Shown piece by piece: positions 1-8,073 of a stretch of 64,000 nt of DNA. A program made the translations under genes and the position numbers. The notes beneath the pieces are model-generated. The model saw only the letters and a program-made list of their open reading frames with translations. It ran no database searches and was not told the origin of the DNA. Origin of the DNA: an uncultured Duncaniella sp. (GTDB taxonomy: Bacteria > Bacteroidota > Bacteroidia > Bacteroidales > Muribaculaceae); the NCBI GenBank assembly GCA_910577255.1, contig CAJTMH010000002.1:682001-746000 (forward strand), in the 5' to 3' direction. How positions within the stretch are numbered: position 1 is the stretch's first letter; the number at the start of each line of letters is the position of its first letter.

Positions 1-1218
1 CTTTCAAAAAGCATGAGTAACCGTGCTCTCGTCATAAATGCCCTCACCGATGGAGCCCCGCGTCTCACTGATGTGGCTAAGTGTGATGACACAGACGCGA
101 TGCTTGAGGCTCTCTCGACCGATGATGCCGATGTGATAAACATAGGGGCAGCCGGAACCACCATGCGTTTCCTTACAGCATATTATTCCACACGCGAAGG
201 ACGCACCGTAGTGCTCGACGGCAGTGAGCGAATGCGTCATCGTCCGATAGGGGTGCTGGTGGATGCGCTCAGAAATCTGGGTGCCGAAATAGAATATGTC
301 GGAGAAGAGGGTTATCCTCCGCTGCGCATCACCGGACGTCGCTTGCATGGGGGCGACCTCACTCTCGATGCTTCGGTGAGTTCGCAGTTCATTTCGGCGC
401 TTCTGATGATAGCTCCTGTCACAGAGAAGGGTCTGCGTCTGACTCTCGAAGGTGAGATAGTGTCGCGACCCTACATACTCATGACCCTTAAGATGATGCA
501 TGATGCGGGAGTGGACAGTGAGTTTTACCTCAACACTATCACGGTGGAGCCGCAGGCCTATAAACCATCGCTCACTCCGATAGAAGGTGACTGGAGCGCC
601 GCAGCTGCATGGTATGAAATAGAAGCATTGTCGTCAGGGGTTGTGACTATCGACAATCTTACGGATGATTCGTGCCAGGGCGACAGAAAACTTGCCGATA
701 TATATTCTCATATCGGGGTCGATACCGAATGGCAGGGAGAGGACGGAGGCACGGATCTTTGCGCCAATCCTGATCCTGACGCGCGGGTGACCATGGATTT
801 CACCGAGAATCCTGACCTCGCGCAGTATGTCATTGTTACCTGTGCAATGCTCGGGTTGCCGTTCCGTTTCACCGGTCTGAGCACTCTTGCAATTAAGGAG
901 ACCGACCGTGTCACAGCCGTGGCCAATGAGCTTGCCAAGATTGGTATTCTTCTCAACGTTGAGTCGCGTGATGCCGTGTCGTGGGAAGGTCAGCGCTGTC
1001 CTTTCAGCGAATTGCCCAGATTCTCCACCTACGATGATCACAGAATGGCCATGTGTCTGGCTCCCATAGCCCTCTATATTCCCGGTATAATAATCGATGA
1101 TGTTGAGGTGGTGAGCAAGTCATACCCGGAATTCTGGGAGCAGCTTAAGGACGCCGGCTTCGTGCTCCTTGACGGTGATGCCCCGCTACCCGAACCAGAA
1201 GAGGAAGAGGAGGTGTAA
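1..1218 (+). CDS. aroA: 3-phosphoshikimate 1-carboxyvinyltransferase (EPSP synthase), 5' end cut by window
   Basis: Sixth step of the shikimate pathway: joins phosphoenolpyruvate to shikimate 3-phosphate in the cytoplasm. The reading frame is open to base 1 and begins LSKSMSNR, the conserved N-terminal substrate-binding loop, so the true start lies upstream and the ATG at 13 is internal. Other family motifs seen are GAAGTTMRFL (about residues 45-54 counted from that ATG), KETDRVTA near 295, DDHRMAM near 342 and SKSYPEFW near 367. The C-terminus ends in a run of glutamates. A small membrane-protein gene follows after 6 bases, so the two are probably cotranscribed. Identity is close to certain; only the missing 5' end is open. 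Confidence 0.96.
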   Translation, partial: LSKSMSNRALVINALTDGAPRLTDVAKCDDTDAMLEALSTDDADVINIGAAGTTMRFLTAYYSTREGRTVVLDGSERMRHRPIGVLVDALRNLGAEIEYVGEEGYPPLRITGRRLHGGDLTLDASVSSQFISALLMIAPVTEKGLRLTLEGEIVSRPYILMTLKMMHDAGVDSEFYLNTITVEPQAYKPSLTPIEGDWSAAAAWYEIEALSSGVVTIDNLTDDSCQGDRKLADIYSHIGVDTEWQGEDGGTDLCANPDPDARVTMDFTENPDLAQYVIVTCAMLGLPFRFTGLSTLAIKETDRVTAVANELAKIGILLNVESRDAVSWEGQRCPFSELPRFSTYDDHRMAMCLAPIALYIPGIIIDDVEVVSKSYPEFWEQLKDAGFVLLDGDAPLPEPEEEEEV

Positions 1219-1224
1219 GACGCT

Positions 1225-1605
1225 ATGCTGGGAGCTCTTATAATACTCGCTGTGACGTTGGTCACCGGCTTGGTACTTTATCTCACCCATAAGCCCGACA
1301 GTGTCGGAGTTGCTTCACAGCCCGACGAAGAAAGAGCAGGGGAGGAGTGCTGTGGTCTGCATGCCGTGTGCGAAAAGACCATCGGGCAGATTGATGCACC
1401 GGCTTATTTTGACGACGAGGAGCTTGACCGCTATGCGGCGCGTGATCCTGAGACCTACACACCCGACGAGGTTGAGGAGTTCAGGGAGGTTCTCTATACC
1501 CTCTTGCCTCAGGATGTCTATGCCTGGGGAGCGAGTCTGACGCTTCGCAACATCGCCTTGCCTACATCTCTCCGCGACGAGTGGATAATGCTCTGTTCTA
1601 AATGA
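1225..1605 (+). CDS. Small single-pass membrane protein of unknown function
   Basis: A 126-residue protein with one N-terminal hydrophobic segment (about residues 2-20), then a soluble acidic domain. Residues about 42-50 contain a cysteine-rich stretch (ECCGLHAVCEK) followed by a region rich in Asp, Glu and Tyr. It starts 6 bases after aroA and precedes a metal-transporter permease, so it is probably part of the same transcript. I recall similar small proteins in Bacteroidales but cannot name the family or a function. The frame has a sensible codon pattern and tight spacing, so it is very probably a real gene. Confidence 0.75.
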   Translation: MLGALIILAVTLVTGLVLYLTHKPDSVGVASQPDEERAGEECCGLHAVCEKTIGQIDAPAYFDDEELDRYAARDPETYTPDEVEEFREVLYTLLPQDVYAWGASLTLRNIALPTSLRDEWIMLCSK

Positions 1606-1648
1606 AAAAGTTAAGTAAGTCCATCTGATAAGTAAAATTAAGGTTATT

Positions 1649-2449
1649 TTGGAATTTTTAGCTTACGATTTTTTCCGCAACGCTCTCATAGGGGTTATTC
1701 TCATAAGCATAGCCTCGGCGGTGATAGGCACATATATTGTCACGCGACGTCTGGTTTCAATATCAGGGGGCATAACCCATGCTTGTTTCGGCGGTCTTGG
1801 CCTCGGATATTATCTTGGCTGGAATCCGTTACTGATGGCGGCGGTCTTTGCCGTTGGCTCGTCGCTCGGGGTGCAGTGGATGTCGTCGCGCCACAGAGTC
1901 CGTGAGGATTCGGCCATCGCTGTGGTGTGGGCCATCGGTATGGCTATAGGCACACTGTTCATATTTCTCACTCCGGGATATGTGCCTGAACTCAATACAT
2001 TCCTTTTTGGTAACATATTGACTATCAGCCGTGCCGACCTGTGGGCTTTCGGTATATTCACAGTGGTTCTGCTCATATTCACGCGATGTTTCTTCCACAC
2101 CATAGTCATCTGTGCTTTCGACTCCGACTTCGCGCGAGTGCGTCAGTTGCCTGTGACATTCATATCCACCGCCATGACAGTGCTGGTGGCTGTGTGCATA
2201 GTGCTCACCATACGTCTGGTGGGAGTGATGTTGCTGATGTCGATGCTCGCTCTTCCGCAGATGATAGCCGAGAGCTTTGCCAGAAGGTTCAAATCCATCA
2301 TGCTCCTGTCGGTGGCAGTTTCGCTCGTGTGCTGTATGGCAGGATTGTGGATGGCCACCGTCATCGAGGTGCCATGTTCGGCCCTGATAGTGCTTGTGAT
2401 GGCTGTAGCCTATATAATCACGCGTATTTTCGCAATTTTACGCAAATAA
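1649..2449 (+). CDS. Metal ABC transporter permease (ZnuB/MntB type)
   Basis: A 266-residue polytopic inner-membrane protein of the ABC-3 permease family, which moves zinc, manganese or iron with an ATPase and a binding protein. The N-terminal half carries the family's SISGGITHACFGGLGLGYYLG region, and about seven or eight hydrophobic segments follow. The best start is a TTG at 1649, with AAGG about six bases upstream; no ATG fits the conserved N-terminus. No ATPase or binding-protein gene is adjacent, so the partners must be encoded elsewhere and the metal cannot be told from sequence. It stands downstream of aroA and the small membrane protein on the same strand. Confidence 0.88.
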   Translation: MEFLAYDFFRNALIGVILISIASAVIGTYIVTRRLVSISGGITHACFGGLGLGYYLGWNPLLMAAVFAVGSSLGVQWMSSRHRVREDSAIAVVWAIGMAIGTLFIFLTPGYVPELNTFLFGNILTISRADLWAFGIFTVVLLIFTRCFFHTIVICAFDSDFARVRQLPVTFISTAMTVLVAVCIVLTIRLVGVMLLMSMLALPQMIAESFARRFKSIMLLSVAVSLVCCMAGLWMATVIEVPCSALIVLVMAVAYIITRIFAILRK

Positions 2450-2462
2450 ACCCTCCCTACAT

Positions 2463-2493
2463 TTTGAAGTAAGTGGAAATAATCGTACCTTTG
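2463..2493 (+). promoter_or_regulatory. Bacteroidota-type promoter for the PpiD-like gene
   Basis: TTTG at 2463-2466 and TACCTTTG at 2486-2493 are separated by 19 bases, an exact match to the Bacteroidota -33/-7 pattern. It lies 109 bases before the start codon, giving a leader of roughly 105 bases. Confidence 0.75.
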
Positions 2494-2602
2494 TGCGTTA
2501 ATTGGGTGGCTTGCCGCCCGTTCGTTATCACAATCTAACTCTTAAATCTTAAAAAATCAACGATTCTCTTTAATAGATCAATCAAAAACATCTAAACATA
2601 GA

Positions 2603-4672
2603 ATGGCAACATTAGAAAAAATCCGCAGCAAGTCAGTGCTCTTGCTTGTGATCATCGGAGCCGCGTTGCTGGCTTTTATCATCGGTGATTTCTTTACTTC
2701 AGGCCGTACATTCTTCGGTACAGGCACTACCATTGCAAAAGTAGGGGACCAGAAAGTTGATGTCCAGGAATTCCAGCGTCGTGTCCAGGAAGAGGCCCAG
2801 CAGGCTCAGGCACGTGGCATGAAGGTGGACAATGCCGTGCTCCAGCAGCAGGTGCTGAACTCTATGATTGCCGAGAAGCTCTTTGACCAGGAAATCAAGG
2901 ACCTCGGCCTCGTGGTAACCGACCAGGAACTCACTGAAATGATGGTAGGCAAAAACTCTCAGTATGTTGACCGCATGGTGCAGCAGGATGGTATGCCCGA
3001 CGCAGCCACTCTACATGACATGGCCTACAATCCTACCAAGTACGGTATGCAGCAGGCTCAGGCCCAGCAGCTCCAGCAGTACTGGGTGTCACTCGAAAGA
3101 AACATCGAGCGCATGCTTCTCCAGCAGAAGTTCCAGAACCTCTTCGCAGGCACTCTCGTGGCCAACGACCTTGATGCCAAGGCTCTTTATGATGACAATG
3201 CGGCTACTGCCCACATCATTTACGCCAAGAAGGATTATTCTTCTCTCAAGGATGAAGATTTCGAAGTCAGCGAAAGCGACATCAACTCTATCTACAACGA
3301 CGAGAAGAACCGCTACGTCCTCTCTGAGCCACAGCGTGTGGTCAATTATATAGCAGTCAACATCGTACCCTCTGAAGCCGACGTGCTTGCAGGTCAGAAG
3401 AAGGTTGAGGACGCCATCGTGGCTCTCAACTCTCAGCCTGAGATTCAGGGTCTTTCAGAAATGCCTGAATTCGTTGTTGAACGTGCCAAAATGTCACAGA
3501 CCGACGTTGACAAACAGGCTCGTCTGAAGGCAGCCCTCGATTCTCTCTCTGTTGGCCGTGCCACCCTCGTGGCCAAGAACGGCGACGACTATTCAATCAC
3601 CAAACTCCTTGGCAAGACCCAGGAGGTTGACCGTATCAAACTCGATTTCCTTGCCGTGCAGGGCACAAAAGCTCAGGTTGACTCACTTGTCAATCTCCTC
3701 AACTCAGGTGCATCGCTTGACTCCGTGGCAGCATCTCCCCTGGTGGCCCAGTCACAGAAAGATATGGAAGTGTCGCTCATCGATGCCAACTACGCTCCTC
3801 TCAAGGAAGTGGTTGCCGATCGTCCTACCGGACTCTACTTTACTCCCGACACCATCGCTGAAGGTGGCCGTATCTTCCGTGTGAGCGAGCGCACAGCTCC
3901 TGTCACCGTCTACGAACTCGCCAACGTAAGCTTCACCACCGAGCCTTCCAACGCTACCATCAATGAGCTCGAGTCATCACTTCAGCAGTATATCACCACC
4001 AACAAGAACTCCAAGGAATTCATTGAGAACGCACAGGAAGCAGGTTACACCACCTTCCCCGCTGTCGTCTCAGCCTCTACCCCCATGGTAGGCAACCTCA
4101 ATGAATCACACTCAGCCGTGGCATGGGCCATGGATGCAAAGAAAGGTGAGGTTTCTCCCATCTTCGGCGACATCCAGACCGGTCGTTTCCTTGCTGTCGC
4201 ACTCTCTGACATCTATGACGGCGGCTATACCCCTGTCCGTGACTCACAGATCCACACTATCCTCGAAACACGTGCCCGCAACGACAAGAAGGCTGCCAAA
4301 CTCATCGCCGACTATCAGGGCAAAGCAAATGACGTGGCAGGATATGCCAAGCTGATGGGTGCTCAGGTCGACACCACCACAGTGAACTTCGGCCAGTACA
4401 TGGTGCCCGGTCTCGGTATGAACGAGAGCGCAGTGCTCGGCAAGGTTGCCAACGCATCGAAGGGTGCGCTCGTTGGTCCCATGAAGGCCAACAACAGTGT
4501 CATCGTCTTCCAGGTTACTGAGATTGACAACGAAGGCCGTCCCTTCAATGTCGAGGAAAGCTCTATCCGCTATGCCCAGCAGCGTGGCGCTGCCCGTATG
4601 ATGAACGTCCTTGACCGTATCCTCATCGGAAATCAGAAGGTGAAAAACAACATGAACACCTTCTATAAATAA
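2603..4672 (+). CDS. PpiD/SurA-like periplasmic folding chaperone (peptidyl-prolyl isomerase family)
   Basis: A 689-residue protein with a short cytoplasmic start, one transmembrane segment (about residues 12-30, LLLVIIGAALLAFIIGDFF) and a large periplasmic part. After the membrane anchor comes a SurA_N-type helical domain (about residues 40-240) with the usual VGDQKVDVQEFQRR start and VLNSMIAEKLFDQEIKDLG stretch. This is followed by rotamase-like repeats and a glutamine-rich central segment. The architecture matches PpiD, which assists folding of proteins leaving the Sec translocon. The parvulin active site is not obvious, so isomerase activity may be weak, as in other PpiD proteins. It has its own promoter and an intrinsic terminator just downstream. 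Confidence 0.88.
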   Translation: MATLEKIRSKSVLLLVIIGAALLAFIIGDFFTSGRTFFGTGTTIAKVGDQKVDVQEFQRRVQEEAQQAQARGMKVDNAVLQQQVLNSMIAEKLFDQEIKDLGLVVTDQELTEMMVGKNSQYVDRMVQQDGMPDAATLHDMAYNPTKYGMQQAQAQQLQQYWVSLERNIERMLLQQKFQNLFAGTLVANDLDAKALYDDNAATAHIIYAKKDYSSLKDEDFEVSESDINSIYNDEKNRYVLSEPQRVVNYIAVNIVPSEADVLAGQKKVEDAIVALNSQPEIQGLSEMPEFVVERAKMSQTDVDKQARLKAALDSLSVGRATLVAKNGDDYSITKLLGKTQEVDRIKLDFLAVQGTKAQVDSLVNLLNSGASLDSVAASPLVAQSQKDMEVSLIDANYAPLKEVVADRPTGLYFTPDTIAEGGRIFRVSERTAPVTVYELANVSFTTEPSNATINELESSLQQYITTNKNSKEFIENAQEAGYTTFPAVVSASTPMVGNLNESHSAVAWAMDAKKGEVSPIFGDIQTGRFLAVALSDIYDGGYTPVRDSQIHTILETRARNDKKAAKLIADYQGKANDVAGYAKLMGAQVDTTTVNFGQYMVPGLGMNESAVLGKVANASKGALVGPMKANNSVIVFQVTEIDNEGRPFNVEESSIRYAQQRGAARMMNVLDRILIGNQKVKNNMNTFYK

Positions 4673-4712
4673 GGTAATAAGATAACTGGTAAAATCCATT
4701 TGTCGTCATCAC

Positions 4713-4752
4713 ACAAAGGCGACTTGAGGCTTCGGTCTCAGGTCGCCTTTGT
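4713..4752 (+). terminator. Intrinsic terminator after the PpiD-like gene
   Basis: A long hairpin with an 11-base perfect outer stem (ACAAAGGCGAC with GTCGCCTTTGT), an inner TTGAG/CTCAG stem and a cUUCGg-type tetraloop. A T-rich stretch follows. Confidence 0.85.
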
Positions 4753-4795
4753 TCATTTTGTTGTGTGGAATTTATTATCGCCTATGCTACATTAT

Positions 4796-5167
4796 GAATA
4801 TGAATCCAAGAATACCTCCTCCCTACAGAAGGACGCTACCACAATCAGCACATCAAGAGTCTACAGGGCATAACCCCATCAGAGAGGGCTGCGATAAATC
4901 TGAATTTGAAGATGGGGGTCATGATACTTCCTTTCAGTGATTATCACTCATATAGTAAATTTGGCTTCCGGGGGTTGGGACAACTTTCTGTTTTGCGATT
5001 TTAAGGGTGATTACACATTCTGTCGTCTTTCGGTTGGTATGGAGCTTCGCAACATATTCAATGTCCGGTCATATACCATTTCCGAACTCTATTCAGTCAG
5101 CGAGTCCACACAATCACTGCCTATAAGGGGAAGAGAAGTGATAGCCACTGTGAAAATTAAATTCTGA
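4796..5167 (+). pseudogene. Decayed outer-membrane beta-barrel (TonB-dependent receptor-like), C-terminal remnant
   Basis: The last frame, readable from about 4937 to 5167, ends in ELRNIFNVRSY then LPIRGREVIATVKIKF. This is the pattern of the final strands of Bacteroidota outer-membrane receptors, where a NlFN motif is followed by RxRE and a terminal aromatic. Upstream, pieces in other frames also look barrel-like (for example INLNLKMGVMILPFSDY at about 4890-4940). No single frame covers the whole, so several frameshifts have broken it. No signal peptide, plug domain or promoter is left. I read this as the 3' end of a degraded receptor gene; the exact subfamily cannot be told. Confidence 0.5.
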
Positions 5168-5292
5168 TTTCAACGATTCATTATCGTTATGATTGGTACA
5201 GCCGATTAAACGTAGTGCTATAAAAATGACACATAACTCCAGCGTAAACCTAAAAAATTAGTAAATTCGCGTTGGAAAATACTTTGAAATCT

Positions 5293-6981
5293 ATGTATCG
5301 TTATCTTAATACACTCTTTTATTTTGCTTTAATTATAGTATTTAGTGCATTTGGATCCTGTAATTCAGATGATACAGCGAAAGGTCAATTAGCGCGTGCG
5401 GGACGTCTGTTGGATTCCAATCCTGAGCAAGCATTATGTATACTTGATTCAGTAAACATCGATTCTATTCATAATGATAAGATGATTGCTGACTACGCGT
5501 TGCTCTTAACTTGTGCCAGGCATAAGAATTATATTGATGAATCCGACGAGTCAATTATTTCTCTTGCTGTTGATTACTATACTGATGTGAATGACAAAGA
5601 GAATCTGATGAAGTCTCTTTATTATCAGTCTGTAATTAACGGAAATAGTCAAAATCTAAAAGAGGCCATGCTTAAAGCAATGAAAGCAGAAAAATTGGCA
5701 AGAGATTTAAAAGATGATTATTGGATAGCAAAAACAAATGAGCTGATAACAGATTTGCTTTGTCTCAATGGGAATCATATCGAGTCCATGAATTATAATG
5801 ATGTGGTAATTGATTATTATAATAGATGTGGAAAGAGGGATAATTATTACTATGCTATTCTTGATAAGGCTATAACTTATGCAAATATTAATAAGTACGA
5901 TAGTAGCCTTATGATATTGAAAAATTTGATAGTTGAAAATAGAGCAGAACTGAATGATTCGACTATTCAAGGTCTATGTATGGATATGGCTATCTCTTGT
6001 CTGTTAAGCCTATCGGATTATGATCAAGCAAAGAGCTATATGGATAGCTTAGAAAAATACCGTGCATACATCCCTCAAAATATAGACCGGATTGTTAATT
6101 TTGCCGAAATATCAATGAGATTAGATGATTTGAACCTATCGAAGCTATATATTGACTCGGCCTTTCAATTAGTTGAAAATATTAGAGATTCAGTGTTGGT
6201 TAACATGACATTGGCAAATTATGAATATAGGAGGGGGAATATTGAAACTGCATACTCTTTGGCTTATAAAGTAATTGGTTTTCAGCAAAAGGAAATATCA
6301 AATAAAGAACAGGTTATAATTGGCGCACAACGTGATTATTATAACATTGAGAATGTAAAAAATAAGAGACATATATCAGCTATGTATTATATAATATGCG
6401 CCTTGTGCTTGCTATTGTTGGGGGTATATGTAATTTCAAGATTAATGATTAGAGTTAAAAAACTGGAGATTCAGAATTCAATAAATGAAATACACATACT
6501 TTCAAATGAAATTAATATTAATAAAGAGGAGAATGCCAAATTGAAAAATCTTAGTGGATCTGTTCTGGAAGAGCGCTTCAGGATGCTAAATAAATTTGCA
6601 GATGACTATTATTATAAATCGGCTCAAAAATCAAATAAGACTTTGCTTACAGAGATAGAAGCGGAAATAGAAAATATTAAGGATAAGGAGAGCATCAGTA
6701 AACTTGAGCAGTTGGTTAATGCTTATAATGATAACATAATAACTAAATTAAGAGAAGAGGTACCGGAGTTAACTGAAAAAGCTTTAGTATTGGTTACATT
6801 GGTTTATGCAGGTTTATCTGTAAGAACTATAAGTTTAATAACCGGTTCTACTGTGCACAGCATTTATAATGGAAATATTAGAATTCGTAATCGTATAAAA
6901 GAGTCAAACGCCACCCATAAGGAGTGGTTTATAGAAAAACTTAAAATGAAAAAGTCCCCACGATCAAAGTTTGATAAATAG
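5293..6981 (+). CDS. Membrane-bound TPR regulator with C-terminal LuxR-like HTH domain
   Basis: Probably a sensor and transcription regulator of the type common in Bacteroidales. Starting at the ATG at 5293, the 562-residue protein opens with a lipoprotein-like signal ending AFGSC. Helical TPR-like repeats follow (to about residue 350), then one transmembrane segment (about 372-390, YYIICALCLLLLGVYVISRL), a coiled coil, and a C-terminal helix-turn-helix region (LTEKALVLVTLVYAGLSVRTI onward). A TTG at 5272 in the same frame would add seven residues before the signal and is less likely. The gene is strongly AT-rich against its neighbours, suggesting transfer. The two small secreted proteins downstream are plausible targets or partners, which is inference. 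Confidence 0.72.
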   Translation: MYRYLNTLFYFALIIVFSAFGSCNSDDTAKGQLARAGRLLDSNPEQALCILDSVNIDSIHNDKMIADYALLLTCARHKNYIDESDESIISLAVDYYTDVNDKENLMKSLYYQSVINGNSQNLKEAMLKAMKAEKLARDLKDDYWIAKTNELITDLLCLNGNHIESMNYNDVVIDYYNRCGKRDNYYYAILDKAITYANINKYDSSLMILKNLIVENRAELNDSTIQGLCMDMAISCLLSLSDYDQAKSYMDSLEKYRAYIPQNIDRIVNFAEISMRLDDLNLSKLYIDSAFQLVENIRDSVLVNMTLANYEYRRGNIETAYSLAYKVIGFQQKEISNKEQVIIGAQRDYYNIENVKNKRHISAMYYIICALCLLLLGVYVISRLMIRVKKLEIQNSINEIHILSNEININKEENAKLKNLSGSVLEERFRMLNKFADDYYYKSAQKSNKTLLTEIEAEIENIKDKESISKLEQLVNAYNDNIITKLREEVPELTEKALVLVTLVYAGLSVRTISLITGSTVHSIYNGNIRIRNRIKESNATHKEWFIEKLKMKKSPRSKFDK

Positions 6982-7123
6982 TTATCGGTAAATCAACTGA
7001 TAGTATATTAGTGGTTTAGCCTGATAAATTAGCGATGAGGATAAATTTGAAAATTCATCATTTTTAAAGTGTTTTAAATCAGATAATTATAAATAGTATG
7101 AGGACTGATAAATAAAGACCTTT

Positions 7124-7156
7124 TTTGCATTACTCGGGGGTAAATAAGTAAATTTG
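7124..7156 (+). promoter_or_regulatory. Bacteroidota-type promoter for the DUF3244-like gene
   Basis: TTTG at 7124-7127 and TAAATTTG at 7149-7156 are 21 bases apart, an exact consensus match. Transcription would begin around 7160, leaving a leader of under 20 bases. The rest of the 195-base gap after the regulator gene is plain AT-rich DNA. Confidence 0.75.
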
Positions 7157-7176
7157 TCAGAAAATAGTATCAAAGA

Positions 7177-7554
7177 ATGTTGAAGAAATCATTTATTTTA
7201 TTTTTAGCTCTTACTATATGGGATACACCTATAATTAATGCAGATAATGACAAAACCACAGATGAGTATTTAAAGGTTGTGTCGTTTAAACGTTCTGGAG
7301 GTTCACGACCACGTATTCCTGCTTACAAAGCTGATATCGACTGCTATTATTCTGGCGGTATTCTCTATATCAATTTTGAAGAGCCAGAGGGTAATGCCCA
7401 ATTAAGATTGGAGGATATGATTTCCTCTGAGTATGCAGTGTATGCATTCTCAACATTTTCCGAATACTCTATAAATGTTGGAGATATTAAGAATCCTATC
7501 AAAATAGAAATTACTACGGATGAAAACACATATATCGGTTATTTAACAGAATAA
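7177..7554 (+). CDS. Small secreted protein, DUF3244-like
   Basis: A 125-residue protein with an N-terminal signal peptide (about residues 1-22, cleaved near INA-D). The body is short and predicted all-beta, with RSGGSRPRIPAYKADID, then an ILYINFEEPEG strand and an IKIEITTDENTYIGYL ending. This is the layout of the DUF3244 family of Bacteroidota secreted proteins, whose function is unknown. It has its own consensus promoter and sits between a membrane-bound TPR/HTH regulator and a small lipoprotein. The AT-rich composition matches the regulator, so the two probably arrived together. Confidence 0.6.
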   Translation: MLKKSFILFLALTIWDTPIINADNDKTTDEYLKVVSFKRSGGSRPRIPAYKADIDCYYSGGILYINFEEPEGNAQLRLEDMISSEYAVYAFSTFSEYSINVGDIKNPIKIEITTDENTYIGYLTE

Positions 7555-7589
7555 TCATTTTACTTACAATAAATCAAAATAAAAATTAT

Positions 7590-7964
7590 ATGCGAACCAT
7601 ATTATTTGCCCTATCTCTTGCTGTAATGGCAGTGTTCTCATCATGTAATTCTGAAGATAACCATGGTTATCCCGAGGAGGTAAATTTCCCGAAAGAAGGG
7701 GGGACCAAAACCGTGAAGGGTGATGAGTCCTTTGCATTCTGCTCGATTTCTGATTACGATGGCAACGAGTCGGTGACTGCAGGTGTGTCCGACGGTGAAG
7801 TTTTCGAATTGTCATACGAATGGCTTACCATAAGGTCGGTATCATTCAGTAAAGAACTCACCATTATCGCGCAACCGTCAGAATCCAATAAGAAACGAGT
7901 CCTTTATATCAATGGTAATTTTGCCGGTAATGAGGAGGCTGAGATAAAGGTCGTCCAACAATAA
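7590..7964 (+). CDS. Small lipoprotein with a BACON-like domain
   Basis: A 124-residue protein with a lipoprotein signal peptide (lipobox FSSC near residue 19) followed by one small beta domain. The pattern of GGTKTVKGDESF, a central YEWLTI, LTIIAQPSESNKKRVLYI and the final IKVVQQ resembles the Ig-like BACON domain, which often ends in V-Q and has a W-L-x-I core. That family is seen in Bacteroidota surface and glycan-related proteins; no function can be given here. It follows the DUF3244-like gene after 35 bases and is probably cotranscribed. A terminator hairpin lies about 60 bases downstream. Confidence 0.6.
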   Translation: MRTILFALSLAVMAVFSSCNSEDNHGYPEEVNFPKEGGTKTVKGDESFAFCSISDYDGNESVTAGVSDGEVFELSYEWLTIRSVSFSKELTIIAQPSESNKKRVLYINGNFAGNEEAEIKVVQQ

Positions 7965-8021
7965 TAAGCTGTATGGCACTTCATTATGAAAGGCTTGTTT
8001 TAAACCTTATTCTATAATAGC

Positions 8022-8062
8022 AACGAAAGGGAACCTTGGTTATAGGCTCCCTTTCGTTTTTA
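8022..8062. terminator. Bidirectional terminator between the lipoprotein gene and dnaX
   Basis: An 11-base perfect stem (AACGAAAGGGA with TCCCTTTCGTT) followed by TTTTATTG on the plus strand. It lies between convergent genes and probably serves both. Confidence 0.8.
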
Positions 8063-8073
8063 TTGTGTTTATG

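Noticed and set aside
4749..4940. A 63-codon plus-strand frame after the PpiD terminator
   Set aside because: It starts within the terminator stem and its sequence is not protein-like; the stretch is better read as decayed receptor DNA.
5256..5274. A TAAATTCG box and TTG start before the TPR regulator gene
   Set aside because: The box has one mismatch and no -33 partner, and the TTG would place seven extra residues before a good lipoprotein signal.
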